Positions 41,253-50,524 of a stretch of DNA of 64,000 bases are shown here, in pieces (the stretch's first letter is position 1; each line of letters begins with the position of its first letter). The translations under genes were made by a program, and so were the position numbers. Origin of the DNA: Ewingella allii (GTDB lineage: Bacteria; Pseudomonadota; Gammaproteobacteria; Enterobacterales; Enterobacteriaceae); contig NZ_JAWUDN010000002.1 of the NCBI RefSeq assembly GCF_044430645.1, forward strand, positions 1-64,000. Reading direction: 5' to 3'. Below the pieces are notes generated by a model, which was given only the letters and a program-made list of their open reading frames with translations, searched no databases and was not told the origin of the DNA.

Positions 41253-42041
41253 ATGACATCTTCGCAAGGCGCTAACGCGGTAAACGGAGTTCACTATTTC
41301 AGCAAGGGGTGGTCACTGATTTCCTTGCCTGGTATTCGTCGCTTTGTGGTTTTGCCACTGTTGGTGAACATCATCCTGATGGGTGGCGCGTTTTGGTGGT
41401 TATTCGCTAAATTGGGTGACTGGATCCCGGCCATGATGAGCAAGATACCAGCCTGGCTGAGCTGGCTGGATTACCTGCTTTGGCCGATAGCCGTGCTCTC
41501 CGTGCTGCTGGTGTTCAGCTACTTATTTAGTACCATCGCTAACCTGATAGCCGCGCCGTTCAGCGGCCTTCTGGCGGAACAGCTTGAAGCCCGACTGACG
41601 GGTAAGGTCCAGCCCGACACCGGTATTTGGGGAATAATGAAAGATCTGCCGCGTATCATGAAGCGCGAATGGCAGAAACTAGCTTATTACATCCCGCGCG
41701 CCATCGTGCTGCTGGTGCTCTATTTTATTCCCGGCATCGGTCAAACCGTCGCGCCCGTGCTGTGGTTCCTGTTCAGCGCGTGGATGCTCTCTATTCAATA
41801 TTGCGACTACCCTTTCGATAACCACAAAGTCAGCTTCCTTGATATGCGTCGCTCGCTCGGTCGCCATAAAGTCGACAATTTACAGTTCGGCGCGCTGGTC
41901 AGCCTGTTCACCATGATCCCTGTGCTGAATCTGGTCATCCTGCCGGTCGCCGTTTGTGGCGCAACGGCAATGTGGGTCGATCGCTACCGCGATCTACACG
42001 TGGTCGACGGGCAAGACATAAGTCAAACTCGTCGCCGCTAA
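41253..42041 (+). CDS. cysZ: Sulfate transporter CysZ
   Basis: The 262-residue inner-membrane protein (E. coli 253) imports sulfate for cysteine synthesis. Conserved parts include GWSLISLPGIRRFVVLPLLVN, SYLFSTIANLIAAPFSGLLAEQLEARLTG and YYIPRAIVLLVLYFIPGIGQT. The start is set at MTSSQGANAV, because the E. coli protein begins at the equivalent place; a 20-codon extension from 41193 is not supported. Followed by a terminator and cysK. Confidence 0.95.
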   Translation: MTSSQGANAVNGVHYFSKGWSLISLPGIRRFVVLPLLVNIILMGGAFWWLFAKLGDWIPAMMSKIPAWLSWLDYLLWPIAVLSVLLVFSYLFSTIANLIAAPFSGLLAEQLEARLTGKVQPDTGIWGIMKDLPRIMKREWQKLAYYIPRAIVLLVLYFIPGIGQTVAPVLWFLFSAWMLSIQYCDYPFDNHKVSFLDMRRSLGRHKVDNLQFGALVSLFTMIPVLNLVILPVAVCGATAMWVDRYRDLHVVDGQDISQTRRR

Positions 42042-42055
42042 GCCCCCATTTTCTC

Positions 42056-42087
42056 AACGGCCACTGCAACCCAGTGGCCGTTTTTTC
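42056..42087 (+). terminator. cysZ terminator
   Basis: AACGGCCACTG / CAGTGGCCGTT, an 11-bp stem with a five-base loop, running into a six-T tract. Confidence 0.92.
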
Positions 42088-42248
42088 ATCTTGATCCTTG
42101 TGTCGGAAACATATTTCTTAATAACATATAGATATACCAATTCCTTACTTCACTGGGAAAACCGATCGCGTATGCTTTCGTGATTCCCACTATTTTCATA
42201 GTGTTGAAACCACACACTGCGGAATTCCAACCAGTTAAAGGACGGGTT

Positions 42249-43214
42249 ATGAGCAAGATCTATGAAGACAATTCATTAACAATCGGCCACACGCCGCTGG
42301 TTCGCCTGAACCGTATTGGCAATGGGCGTATTCTGGCTAAGGTCGAGTCACGTAACCCGAGCTTCAGCGTCAAATGTCGTATCGGCGCGAACATGATTTG
42401 GGATGCTGAAAAACGCGGCATTCTGAACAAAGAGATCGAGCTGGTAGAACCCACCAGCGGCAACACCGGCATCGCGCTGGCTTACGTTGCGGCTGCTCGT
42501 GGCTATAAATTAACCCTGACCATGCCTGAAACCATGAGCGTTGAGCGCCGTAAGCTGCTTAAGGCGCTGGGGGCCAATCTGGTGCTGACCGAAGGCGCTA
42601 AGGGTATGAAAGGCGCGATTGCTAAAGCTGAAGAGATTCAGGCCAGCGATCCAAACCGCTACTTGATTCTGCAGCAGTTCAGCAACCCGGCTAACCCGGC
42701 AATTCACGAACAAACTACCGGCCCTGAGATTTGGGAAGATACCGACGGCGCGGTTGACGTGTTCATCGCAGGCGTGGGTACCGGCGGTACTATCACCGGC
42801 GTAGGTCGCTATCTGAAAGGCAAGAAAAGCAGCGTAAAACTGATTGCCGTTGAGCCAACCGACTCTCCTGTCATCACTCAGACGCTGAATGGCGAAGAAG
42901 TGAAGCCAGGCCCGCACAAGATTCAGGGCATTGGCGCAGGCTTCATCCCGGGCAACCTCGATTTAGAGCTGATCGACCGCGTGTCTCTTATCACCAATGA
43001 CGAATCCATCAGCATGGCGCGTCGTTTGATGGAAGAAGAAGGTATTCTGGCGGGTATCTCCTCCGGCGCGGCCGTCGCCGCAGCGGTGAAACTTTCTGAA
43101 GAGCCAGAGTTCGCCGATAAGACTATCGTCGTCATTCTGCCATCTTCCGGCGAGCGCTATTTGAGTACCGCATTGTTTGCAGATTTGTTTACGGAAAAAG
43201 AATTGCAACAATAA
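42249..43214 (+). CDS. cysK: O-acetylserine sulfhydrylase A (cysteine synthase)
   Basis: The 321-residue PLP enzyme (E. coli 323) has the PLP lysine K42 in FSVKCRIGANM, the substrate loop PTSGNTGIAL and the phosphate loop GVGTGGTITG. It makes cysteine from O-acetylserine and sulfide. MSKIYEDNSL at 42249 has AAAGGA upstream; the longer frame from 42180 is not supported. The 200-bp upstream region should contain a CysB-dependent promoter, but CysB sites are too degenerate to mark. Confidence 0.97.
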   Translation: MSKIYEDNSLTIGHTPLVRLNRIGNGRILAKVESRNPSFSVKCRIGANMIWDAEKRGILNKEIELVEPTSGNTGIALAYVAAARGYKLTLTMPETMSVERRKLLKALGANLVLTEGAKGMKGAIAKAEEIQASDPNRYLILQQFSNPANPAIHEQTTGPEIWEDTDGAVDVFIAGVGTGGTITGVGRYLKGKKSSVKLIAVEPTDSPVITQTLNGEEVKPGPHKIQGIGAGFIPGNLDLELIDRVSLITNDESISMARRLMEEEGILAGISSGAAVAAAVKLSEEPEFADKTIVVILPSSGERYLSTALFADLFTEKELQQ

Positions 43215-43236
43215 TGCCACATTATTTAAATCGATT

Positions 43237-43266
43237 AAAAAAGCACCCAAATGGGTGCTTTTTTGT
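43237..43266 (+). terminator. cysK terminator
   Basis: AAAAAGCACCCA-AA-TGGGTGCTTTTT type stem with T-run, 25 bp after the cysK stop. Confidence 0.92.
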
Positions 43267-43616
43267 GGCCTACATCAAAGTTTATAGCAGTCTATGATTG
43301 ATTTTATCTGCCAGGTTTAGTATTTAACCCTTCAATTATTTCGATGCGCGAAATTAATCAGCTTCCTGAATGTCTGCTGCTGAATCGATTTACTGATTTG
43401 TTACAAGATGGTGAAACACGGCATAATGGGAAGTTGCTAGGAATTGGGAAGCGCCCGACATTCTTTTTGTCACAATGTGCTTATTTTCGCCTTTTCCTGT
43501 TGCATCACACCTTGCCCCTGAACCATAGTCAGGCGCGAATCTTATCAGGCTAAAGTCGGCCTATTGAGCTAGACTTTAGCTCCACAACATTACTTTAATA
43601 AGTTGGGGAAACAACA
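43267..43616 (+). promoter_or_regulatory. ptsH upstream regulatory region
   Basis: This 350-bp non-coding region carries the Cra site, then a perfect 9-bp inverted repeat (GCTAAAGTC at 43550-43558, GACTTTAGC at 43573-43581). TAGACT (43571-43576) fits the P1 -10 position and AAGTTGGGGAAAC is the ribosome-site leader. The same elements in the same order precede E. coli ptsH as I recall it. CRP sites are expected but not marked. Confidence 0.7.
43379..43392 (+). promoter_or_regulatory. Cra (FruR) operator upstream of ptsH
   Basis: GCTGAATCGATTTA fits the Cra consensus RSTGAAWCSNTHHW at every position. The E. coli pts operon has the same GCTGAATCGATTT element in its upstream promoter region (from memory). 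It links pts expression to fructose 1-phosphate. Confidence 0.8.
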
Positions 43617-43874
43617 ATGTTCCAGCAAGAAGTTACTATTACCGCACCTAACGGTCTGCACACCCGCCCTGCCGCACAGTTCGTGAAAGAAGCTAAAGGT
43701 TTTACTGCTGACATCACCGTGACTTCTAACGGTAAAAGCGCTAGCGCAAAGAGCCTTTTCAAACTGCAAACTCTGGGTCTGACTCAGGGCACAGTAGTAA
43801 CCCTCTCTGCAGAAGGTGAAGACGAGCAGAAAGCCGTTGAACACTTGGTAAAACTGATGGCAGAGCTCGAGTAA
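43617..43874 (+). CDS. ptsH: Phosphocarrier protein HPr
   Basis: The 85-residue protein is nearly identical to E. coli HPr. Phospho-acceptor H15 lies in NGLHTRPAA, and S46 is in SAKSLFKLQTL. It transfers phosphate from enzyme I to the sugar-specific IIA domains. First gene of ptsHI-crr. Confidence 0.99.
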   Translation: MFQQEVTITAPNGLHTRPAAQFVKEAKGFTADITVTSNGKSASAKSLFKLQTLGLTQGTVVTLSAEGEDEQKAVEHLVKLMAELE

Positions 43875-43921
43875 CAAGCCCGGTCTTAATAGTTTAAACC
43901 AGTCAAGAGAAAGGTAGGGTT

Positions 43922-45649
43922 ATGATTTCAGGCATTTTAGTATCTCCCGGTATCGCTTTCGGCAAAGCGCTTCTGTTGAAAGAAGATGAGATTGTCATCA
44001 ACCGGAAAAAAATCTCTCCTGAAGAAGTTGATCAGGAAGTAAAACGTTTCCTGTCAGGCCGTGCTAAAGCTTCAGCACAGTTAGAGACGATCAAAACCAA
44101 AGCAGGCGAGACCTTCGGTGAAGAGAAAGAAGCCATCTTCGAAGGCCACATTATGTTGTTGGAAGACGAAGAGCTTGAGCAGGAAATCATAGCCCTTATC
44201 AAAGATGAGCACGCTTCCGCTGACGCCGCTGCCTTTTCTGTTATTGAAGGGCAAGCCAAGGCTTTGGAAGAGCTGGATGATGAATACCTGAAAGAGCGCG
44301 CGGCTGACGTGCGTGACATCGGTAAACGCCTTCTGCGCAACATTTTGGGACTGGCGATTGTCGATCTGAGCTCCATCCAGGATGAAGTTATTCTGGTCGC
44401 GACCGATCTAACACCATCAGAGACTGCACAGCTGAACCTGAACAAGGTGCTGGGCTTCATCACTGATCTGGGTGGCCGTACTTCCCACACCTCCATCATG
44501 GCACGTTCTCTGGAATTACCGGCAATTGTCGGCACCAGCGATGTGACCAAGCAGGTGAAAAATGATGACTATCTGATCCTTGATGCCGTAAACAATAAAA
44601 TCTACGTCAACCCGACGGCAGATATTATTGACGAGCTGAAAGCCGTTCAGAACCAGTACATCTCAGAAAAAGACGAACTGACCAAGCTGAAAGACTTGCC
44701 GGCAATCACGCTGGACGGTCATCAGGTGGAAGTTTGTGCCAATATCGGTACCGTGCGCGACGTCGCCGGTGCAGAGCGCAATGGCGCTGAAGGTGTTGGC
44801 CTGTATCGTACCGAATTCCTGTTCATGGACCGTGAAAGCCTGCCTACCGAAGAAGAGCAATTCCAGGCATATAAAGCCGTAGCTGAAGCGATGGGCTCAC
44901 AGGCAGTTATCGTGCGTACCATGGACATTGGCGGTGACAAAGACCTGCCATACATGAACTTGCCGAAAGAAGAGAACCCATTCCTGGGCTGGCGCGCAAT
45001 CCGCATCTGTTTGGACCGTAAAGAAATTCTTCACGACCAGCTGCGTGCCATTCTGCGTGCTTCCGCGTTCGGTAAACTGCGTATCATGTTCCCAATGATC
45101 ATTTCCGTTGAGGAAGTGCGTGAACTGAAAGCAGAGCTGGACTTGCTGAAAGCGCAGCTGCGCGAAGAAGGCAAAGCCTTTGATGAAAGCATTGAAGTTG
45201 GCGTGATGGTGGAAACACCAGCGGCGGCAGTGATTGCCCATCATCTGGCAAAAGAAGTCGATTTCTTCAGTATTGGTACTAACGATCTTACCCAGTATAC
45301 TCTGGCAGTAGATCGCGGTAATGAGCTGATTTCTCATCTTTACAACCCAATGTCACCTTCTGTACTGGCTTTAATTAAGCAAGTCATTGACGCATCTCAT
45401 GCTGCTGGCAAATGGACTGGCATGTGTGGCGAGCTAGCAGGTGACGAACGTGCTACACTTCTTCTATTGGGCATGGGTTTAGATGAGTTCAGCATGAGTG
45501 CTATCTCTATCCCGCGCATCAAGAAAATTATTCGTAATACGAACTTCGAAGATGTGAAAGCGCTGGCAGACCAGGCCCTGGCCCAACCTACGGCGCAAGA
45601 GTTAATGAACCTGGTTAACAAGTTCATTGAAGAAAAAACACTCTGCTAA
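43922..45649 (+). CDS. ptsI: PTS enzyme I
   Basis: The 575-residue protein equals E. coli enzyme I in length. Phospho-histidine H189 is in GGRTSHTSIMARS. The PEP-binding C-terminal domain contains GVGLYRTEFLFM and the catalytic cysteine in GMCGELAGD. It autophosphorylates with PEP and donates to HPr. It follows ptsH by 47 bp. Confidence 0.99.
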   Translation: MISGILVSPGIAFGKALLLKEDEIVINRKKISPEEVDQEVKRFLSGRAKASAQLETIKTKAGETFGEEKEAIFEGHIMLLEDEELEQEIIALIKDEHASADAAAFSVIEGQAKALEELDDEYLKERAADVRDIGKRLLRNILGLAIVDLSSIQDEVILVATDLTPSETAQLNLNKVLGFITDLGGRTSHTSIMARSLELPAIVGTSDVTKQVKNDDYLILDAVNNKIYVNPTADIIDELKAVQNQYISEKDELTKLKDLPAITLDGHQVEVCANIGTVRDVAGAERNGAEGVGLYRTEFLFMDRESLPTEEEQFQAYKAVAEAMGSQAVIVRTMDIGGDKDLPYMNLPKEENPFLGWRAIRICLDRKEILHDQLRAILRASAFGKLRIMFPMIISVEEVRELKAELDLLKAQLREEGKAFDESIEVGVMVETPAAAVIAHHLAKEVDFFSIGTNDLTQYTLAVDRGNELISHLYNPMSPSVLALIKQVIDASHAAGKWTGMCGELAGDERATLLLLGMGLDEFSMSAISIPRIKKIIRNTNFEDVKALADQALAQPTAQELMNLVNKFIEEKTLC

Positions 45650-45696
45650 TTGCGCGATGCTGGAAAGCTGCCCAAATTAATGCTTAGGAGAAGATC

Positions 45697-46206
45697 ATGG
45701 GTTTGTTCGATAAACTGAAATCACTAGTTTCTGATGATAAAAAAGAAGTTGGCACTATTGAAATCGTAGCGCCGATCTCTGGTGAAATTGTCAACATTGA
45801 AGATGTGCCAGACGTTGTTTTCGCTGAGAAAATCGTCGGCGACGGTATTGCCATCAAACCAGCTGGCAACAAAATGGTTGCACCGGTTGACGGTACTATC
45901 GGTAAAATCTTCGAAACTAACCATGCTTTCTCTATCGAATCCGACAGCGGCATTGAGCTGTTTGTCCACTTCGGTATTGATACCGTTGAACTGAAAGGCG
46001 AAGGCTTCAAACGCATCGCTGAAGAAGGTCAACGCGTTAAGAAAGGTGATTTGATTATCGAGTTTGATCTGCCTCTGCTGGAAGAGAAAGCCAAGTCTAC
46101 CCTGACTCCGGTTGTTATCTCTAACATGGATGAGATCAAAGAGCTGATTAAACTGACTGGTACTGTGACCGTTGGCGAAACGCCAATCATCCGTATCAAA
46201 AAGTAA
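45697..46206 (+). CDS. crr: PTS glucose-specific EIIA component (EIIA-Glc)
   Basis: The 169-residue protein equals E. coli Crr. The phosphorylated histidine is in LFVHFGIDTV (91 counting Met) and the helper histidine in TNHAFSIES (76). An amphipathic N-terminus MGLFDKLKSLV mediates membrane contact. It phosphorylates glucose permease, stimulates adenylate cyclase and excludes other inducers. Last gene of the operon, with a terminator. Confidence 0.99.
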   Translation: MGLFDKLKSLVSDDKKEVGTIEIVAPISGEIVNIEDVPDVVFAEKIVGDGIAIKPAGNKMVAPVDGTIGKIFETNHAFSIESDSGIELFVHFGIDTVELKGEGFKRIAEEGQRVKKGDLIIEFDLPLLEEKAKSTLTPVVISNMDEIKELIKLTGTVTVGETPIIRIKK

Positions 46207-46222
46207 GTCTCTCAATGATGTG

Positions 46223-46252
46223 AAAAGGCGCTTAATCTAAGCGCCTTTTTTA
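46223..46252. terminator. ptsHI-crr terminator
   Basis: AAAAGGCGCTTA-ATC-TAAGCGCCTTTT, a 12-bp stem with T-run. It also faces the end of the convergent kinase gene. Confidence 0.92.
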
Positions 46253-46302
46253 TTGCCTGAAATTATTGAAAAGGTGTTGTTCGGCTAGATTATTTGTTGG
46301 GT

Positions 46303-47652
46303 TTAAATCTTCCAGTGCGGCACTTGCAGGCTGATAATCAGGCCGTGCGGCGTGGCGTTGCGCGCCTCGACTTTGCCGTCGTGCGCCACCATTACTTTGC
46401 GCGTAATAGCTAAGCCAAGCCCGTAGCCTTTGCCGGATAGCGGCGACATCACCCTGACGAACGGGTCGAAGATGCTAGAAAGCTTGTCTTCCTCGACGCC
46501 CGGCCCCTGATCTTCCACTTCAATCGTCAACCAACCTTCCGACTGAATCAGCGACACCACCACTTTTTGCTCGCGGGCGGAGAAACGCAGCGCGTTGCGC
46601 ACCACGTTATCAATTGCCCGTCGCATCAGCTCAGCATTGCCCTTCACCGTGTAGTCATTCTGATCAGGAGTGTCTGGCCTCAGCTCAATCTCTACGCCGG
46701 GAAGCTGTGCTTCGTAGCGCGCATCGTTGACCACCGCCTCCACCAGCCCATACAGATCAAAATACTCTTCGTGCGGCATCTGGTCGTTTTCAGTTCGTGA
46801 GAGCGCCAGCAGTTCGCCAATCATCTTATCCAGCCGCCCCGCCTCATGTTCGATACGCTGTAATGAGGTTTCGACGTTAAGGGGGTTCTGCCGCGCCAGG
46901 CCAATCGCTAGCTGTAATCGGGCCAAGGGTGAGCGTAGTTCATGGGAAACGTCGTGGAGCAGCTCCTCGCGCGCTTTAACCAGCACCTGTAGGCGTTCGG
47001 CCATGGAGTCGAAGTCCCGCGCCACGTCGGACAGCTCGTCGTGGCGTTTGCCCATTTTGGCAAACAGGCGCACCGACAGGTCCCCCTGCGCCACGCGGCC
47101 AAAGGCCTGACGCATTTGCAGCATTGGCCGAGTTAGGTTCCACGCCAGCACCGCGCTGAACAGCAGGCCGCCGAGGCCGCCTATCCATAGCAGCGGCGTC
47201 GGGATGTGTAGCATATGCTCGCGATGCTTCGGCCGGTATTCGCTCATCAGCCCTTCGACGTTATAACGCAGCCGATAGCCCTGCCCTTTCGGCCCCTGCA
47301 CGAACTCGACAATCTCTTTCGGCGCGTTACCCGGCGCCAGCGACTGCAGCGTTTCGCCTTCGGCGGGCACCATCGAGGGGGTGACGGAGAAGAACTGGCG
47401 GTCATCATCCGGCCAGTCGGCCATCATGGCGTCGAGGGCGGGCATGCCGCCTGAGCGCAATGTGGAGACGGCTGAAGTGATTTGCAGCTTCACAAACCGT
47501 CGCGCGATGCCGCTTTCCGGCGGCTCGTGGTGGTTATAGAAAGCAAAAGTCACCCAGAGAACCTGAGTGATGGCAATGAAGGTGAACCAAAATCCAAACA
47601 GGATTTTCCAAAATAGCCTTCCGCGAAGGCGTTTACCTGATGCGATAGCCAA
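46303..47652 (-). CDS. Sensor histidine kinase, CpxA-like, substrate unknown
   Basis: The 449-residue protein has TM1 (about 14-39), a small periplasmic domain (40-150), TM2 (about 153-173), HAMP (174-225), HisKA with H237 in HDVSHELRSPLARLQ, and an HATPase domain (N box DNVVRNALRF, G boxes DQGPGV and GKGYGLGLAI). It resembles CpxA in architecture and in the HELR-PL-RLQ box, but its periplasmic part is shorter and distinct. It overlaps the regulator gene by 20 bp. E. coli has pdxK at this place. The signal is unknown. Confidence 0.88.
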   Translation of the reverse strand: MAIASGKRLRGRLFWKILFGFWFTFIAITQVLWVTFAFYNHHEPPESGIARRFVKLQITSAVSTLRSGGMPALDAMMADWPDDDRQFFSVTPSMVPAEGETLQSLAPGNAPKEIVEFVQGPKGQGYRLRYNVEGLMSEYRPKHREHMLHIPTPLLWIGGLGGLLFSAVLAWNLTRPMLQMRQAFGRVAQGDLSVRLFAKMGKRHDELSDVARDFDSMAERLQVLVKAREELLHDVSHELRSPLARLQLAIGLARQNPLNVETSLQRIEHEAGRLDKMIGELLALSRTENDQMPHEEYFDLYGLVEAVVNDARYEAQLPGVEIELRPDTPDQNDYTVKGNAELMRRAIDNVVRNALRFSAREQKVVVSLIQSEGWLTIEVEDQGPGVEEDKLSSIFDPFVRVMSPLSGKGYGLGLAITRKVMVAHDGKVEARNATPHGLIISLQVPHWKI

Positions 47653-48316
47653 TACTTCTTACCGTCTCAATAGTCAGGATATCGCCGCCAGCAAGCGACG
47701 CCAGTTTCTGGCGAATGTTGCTGATATGCACATCAATGCTGCGGTCGTAGGCCTCGCGCGGACGCCCCAAGCCTTTCTCGGACAGCTCATCCTTTGACAC
47801 CACGCGCTCTGGCGCGCGCAGCAACAGCTCCAGCAGATTGAATTCAGAGGCGGTCAAGTCAAACAGCGCACCGCGCCACTGACTGCTGCGCGTTGCCGGA
47901 TTCAATGTCAGGTCACCATAATGGATGACGGATGAGTCAGAAGGGGCTTCCTGCTGCTCTTCAACACGACGCAGCACGGCACGCAGGCGCGCCACCAGCT
48001 CGCGCGGATAGCAAGGCTTCGGCATATAGTCATCCGCGCCCATCTCCAGCCCGATAACGCGGTCAATGTTGTCGCCTTTGGCGGTCAGCATGATGATCGG
48101 CAGACGGCTGTTTTTGCGCACTTGGCGCAGCACGTCAATGCCGCTCATATCAGGCAGCATGATGTCGAGGATCATCGCGGAATACTCGCCGGACATCGCG
48201 CCGTCAATTCCGGCCTTGCCAGTCAGCACCAACGATGCGTTAAAGCCTTCAGCAATTAAATATTCGCTGAGCATGGTACCCAGTTCGAGATCGTCATCGA
48301 CCAATAAAATTTTCAT
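47633..48316 (-). CDS. OmpR/PhoB-type response regulator, CpxR-like
   Basis: The 227-residue regulator has a receiver domain (acidic D7-D9, phospho-acceptor D51 in AMILDIMLPD, K near residue 101 in YMPKPCYPRELVAR) and a winged-helix output domain (LTASEFNLLELLL, DRSIDVHISNIRQKL, VRSIGYRIR). It resembles CpxR but is a paralogue-like variant. Three consecutive ATGs (48322, 48319, 48316) are possible; the last has the best distance from AGGTGG. It forms one operon with the kinase. Confidence 0.88.
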   Translation of the reverse strand: MKILLVDDDLELGTMLSEYLIAEGFNASLVLTGKAGIDGAMSGEYSAMILDIMLPDMSGIDVLRQVRKNSRLPIIMLTAKGDNIDRVIGLEMGADDYMPKPCYPRELVARLRAVLRRVEEQQEAPSDSSVIHYGDLTLNPATRSSQWRGALFDLTASEFNLLELLLRAPERVVSKDELSEKGLGRPREAYDRSIDVHISNIRQKLASLAGGDILTIETVRSIGYRIR

Positions 48317-48416
48317 CATCATTTCCACCTAACTGAGTTCTGGTTATTTTTATCCCTAACCCGACCACGCGCAGCCGCTTTTACTCTAATTTTACACTTG
48401 TAAGTCAAAGTAGGGC

Positions 48417-49301
48417 TTAGAGATCGAACACGCCAGTCGAAAGGTAGCGATCGCCACGGTCGCAAATGATCGCCACCACCACGCTGCCGGGGTTGGCACG
48501 AGCAACGCGCAGAGCACCGGCCACCGCGCCGCCGGAGCTGACGCCACAGAAAATCCCCTCTTGGCGAGCCAGCTCGCGCATGGTGTCTTCAGCCTCTTGC
48601 TGCGCCATGTCGATGGTTTCATCCACCAGTTCTGCCTTGAAGATACCCGGCATATAAGCCCGCGGCCAGCGGCGAATGCCCGGAATGCTGCTGCCCTCTT
48701 CGGGCTGCAAACCAATGATTTTCACCTCACTGCTCTGAGTGCGCAGGAAGCGGCTGACGCCGGTAATGGTGCCGGTGGTGCCCATACTGGAAACAAAATG
48801 GGTTATGCGTCCCGCCGTTTGCTGCCAAATTTCCGGGCCGGTGGTCGTGAAATGTGCCAGCGGATTATCAGCATTATTAAACTGATCCAGCACCTTGCCC
48901 TGCCCCTGTCTCTGCATCTCCAACGCCAAGTCTCGCGCGCCTTCCATCCCCTGCGCACGGCTAATCAGCAGCAATTCTGCCCCATAGGCGCGCATAGAGG
49001 CCTGACGCTCCAGGCTCATATTTTCGGGCATTAACAGCTTGAGTTTATAACCCTTGAGCGCGGCAATCATCGCCAGGGCGATACCGGTGTTACCACTGGT
49101 GGCTTCAATCAGCGTATCGCCAGGGCAGATCTCTCCGCGCTTTTCGGCCTGCTCGACCATAAAAAGCGCGGCGCGATCTTTAACCGAGCCAGCGGGGTTA
49201 TTGCCTTCCAGTTTGACCCAAATCTCACTGTCCAGATCCTGGGTCAGTCGCTGTAATTTCACCAGAGGCGTATTGCCGATGTACTGTTCGAGCGTGCTCA
49301 C
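48417..49301 (-). CDS. cysM: Cysteine synthase B
   Basis: The 294-residue PLP enzyme has lysine K41 in NNPAGSVKDRAA, the loop EATSGNTGIAL and SMGTTGTITGVSRF. It accepts thiosulfate as well as sulfide, giving S-sulfocysteine. GTG at 49301 (MSTLEQYIGNTPLV) corresponds to the GTG start I recall for E. coli; an ATG at 49337 would add 12 unsupported residues. The C-terminus ends GVFDL, about nine residues shorter than E. coli. Downstream of cysA but separated by a terminator-like hairpin. Confidence 0.95.
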   Translation of the reverse strand: MSTLEQYIGNTPLVKLQRLTQDLDSEIWVKLEGNNPAGSVKDRAALFMVEQAEKRGEICPGDTLIEATSGNTGIALAMIAALKGYKLKLLMPENMSLERQASMRAYGAELLLISRAQGMEGARDLALEMQRQGQGKVLDQFNNADNPLAHFTTTGPEIWQQTAGRITHFVSSMGTTGTITGVSRFLRTQSSEVKIIGLQPEEGSSIPGIRRWPRAYMPGIFKAELVDETIDMAQQEAEDTMRELARQEGIFCGVSSGGAVAGALRVARANPGSVVVAIICDRGDRYLSTGVFDL

Positions 49302-49367
49302 TGTGCTTGCCTTATCGCTATGGGTTATAAACACCATGTAAAAACGAATAAATAAGAATTAGACGAT

Positions 49368-49397
49368 AAAAAGGGCAGCTCGCAGACCGCCCTTTTT
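49368..49397 (-). terminator. Terminator-like hairpin between cysA and cysM
   Basis: On the minus strand AAAAAGGGC / GCCCTTTTT is a nine-base-pair stem with a 12-nt loop, ending in Ts. It lies right after cysA, so cysM may need its own promoter. Confidence 0.75.
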
Positions 49398-49429
49398 AAA
49401 GAAATTTAACCTGAATTGGCTAAAAAGTA

Positions 49430-50524
49430 TCAGGCACTTTTCGCCAATGCAACGGGTTGCAGTGCTTCGTCCCCGGCGTACAGCCGGCCGTTCAGGCCAC
49501 CCACGTAGAAACGATCGCCGCGCTGCGGGGTAGATTGTCCTGCAAAATCAGACAGTACCACTGACAGTGGCTCGTCGTGCCAACCTTCTGCATGGACGAT
49601 TAACTGCCAGAAATGACCACGCGGGCTGACTTCCAACACTTTCACCGGTAACGGGCAGCGCTGGGTTGGCTGCGCGGTGATTTCCATTTCCCACGGGCGC
49701 AGGAATAGATCAACCGCGCCCTGATGCAACGGCGGGTTTTCCAGCGGCCAGTGATATGGGCCGACGTAGAGCTGGGAGCCGCGAATGTCGCCGCTGATTT
49801 TATTCACTTCGCCCATAAACTCCAGCACGAAGCGCGTTGTCGGGTCACGCCAGATTTCCGGCGGCGTGCCCACTTGTTCGATATTGCCTTGGCTCATCAC
49901 CACCACGCGATCCGCGACTTCCATTGCCTCTTCCTGGTCGTGGGTGACAAACACGCTGGTGAATTTCAACTCTTCGTGCAGCTGACGCAGCCAGCGGCGC
50001 AGCTCTTTACGAACCTGAGCGTCCAGCGCGCCGAAAGGCTCATCCAACAGCAAGATTTGCGGCTCGACAGCCAGAGCGCGGGCCAGCGCCACGCGCTGCT
50101 TCTGCCCGCCGGACAGCTGGGACGGATAGCGATTCGCCAAGTGGCTCAGCTGCACCATTTCCAGCAGTTGGGTGACTTTCTTTTTAATCGCTTCAGTATT
50201 CGGGCGCTCGCGGCGCGGCAGCACGGTCAGGCCAAAGGCGATGTTGTCGAACACCGTCATGTGGCGGAACAGTGCGTAGTGCTGGAACACAAAACCGACC
50301 TGACGATCGCGGGCGTGAACCTGACTGACGTCTTTGCCGTGGAAACTCAGCTTACCGGCGCTCTGGTTTTCCAGACCGGCGATAATGCGCAATAGTGTGG
50401 TTTTGCCGGAGCCGGACGGCCCGAGCAGCGCCACCATTTGGCCGGAAGGAATATCGAGCGAGATATCGTTCAGCACCTTGGTGCGGCCGAAGTATTTGTT
50501 GATACCGTTAATTTCAATGCTCAT
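49430..50524 (-). CDS. cysA: Sulfate/thiosulfate ABC transporter ATPase
   Basis: The 364-residue ABC ATPase (E. coli 365) has Walker A GPSGSGKT (35-42), the LSGGQKQRVALARAL signature, Walker B LLLDEPFGALD, and a C-terminal TOBE-type domain. It energises sulfate uptake by CysTW. MSIEING at 50524 matches E. coli; the ATG overlaps the end of cysW by 11 bp. Confidence 0.97.
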   Translation of the reverse strand: MSIEINGINKYFGRTKVLNDISLDIPSGQMVALLGPSGSGKTTLLRIIAGLENQSAGKLSFHGKDVSQVHARDRQVGFVFQHYALFRHMTVFDNIAFGLTVLPRRERPNTEAIKKKVTQLLEMVQLSHLANRYPSQLSGGQKQRVALARALAVEPQILLLDEPFGALDAQVRKELRRWLRQLHEELKFTSVFVTHDQEEAMEVADRVVVMSQGNIEQVGTPPEIWRDPTTRFVLEFMGEVNKISGDIRGSQLYVGPYHWPLENPPLHQGAVDLFLRPWEMEITAQPTQRCPLPVKVLEVSPRGHFWQLIVHAEGWHDEPLSVVLSDFAGQSTPQRGDRFYVGGLNGRLYAGDEALQPVALAKSA

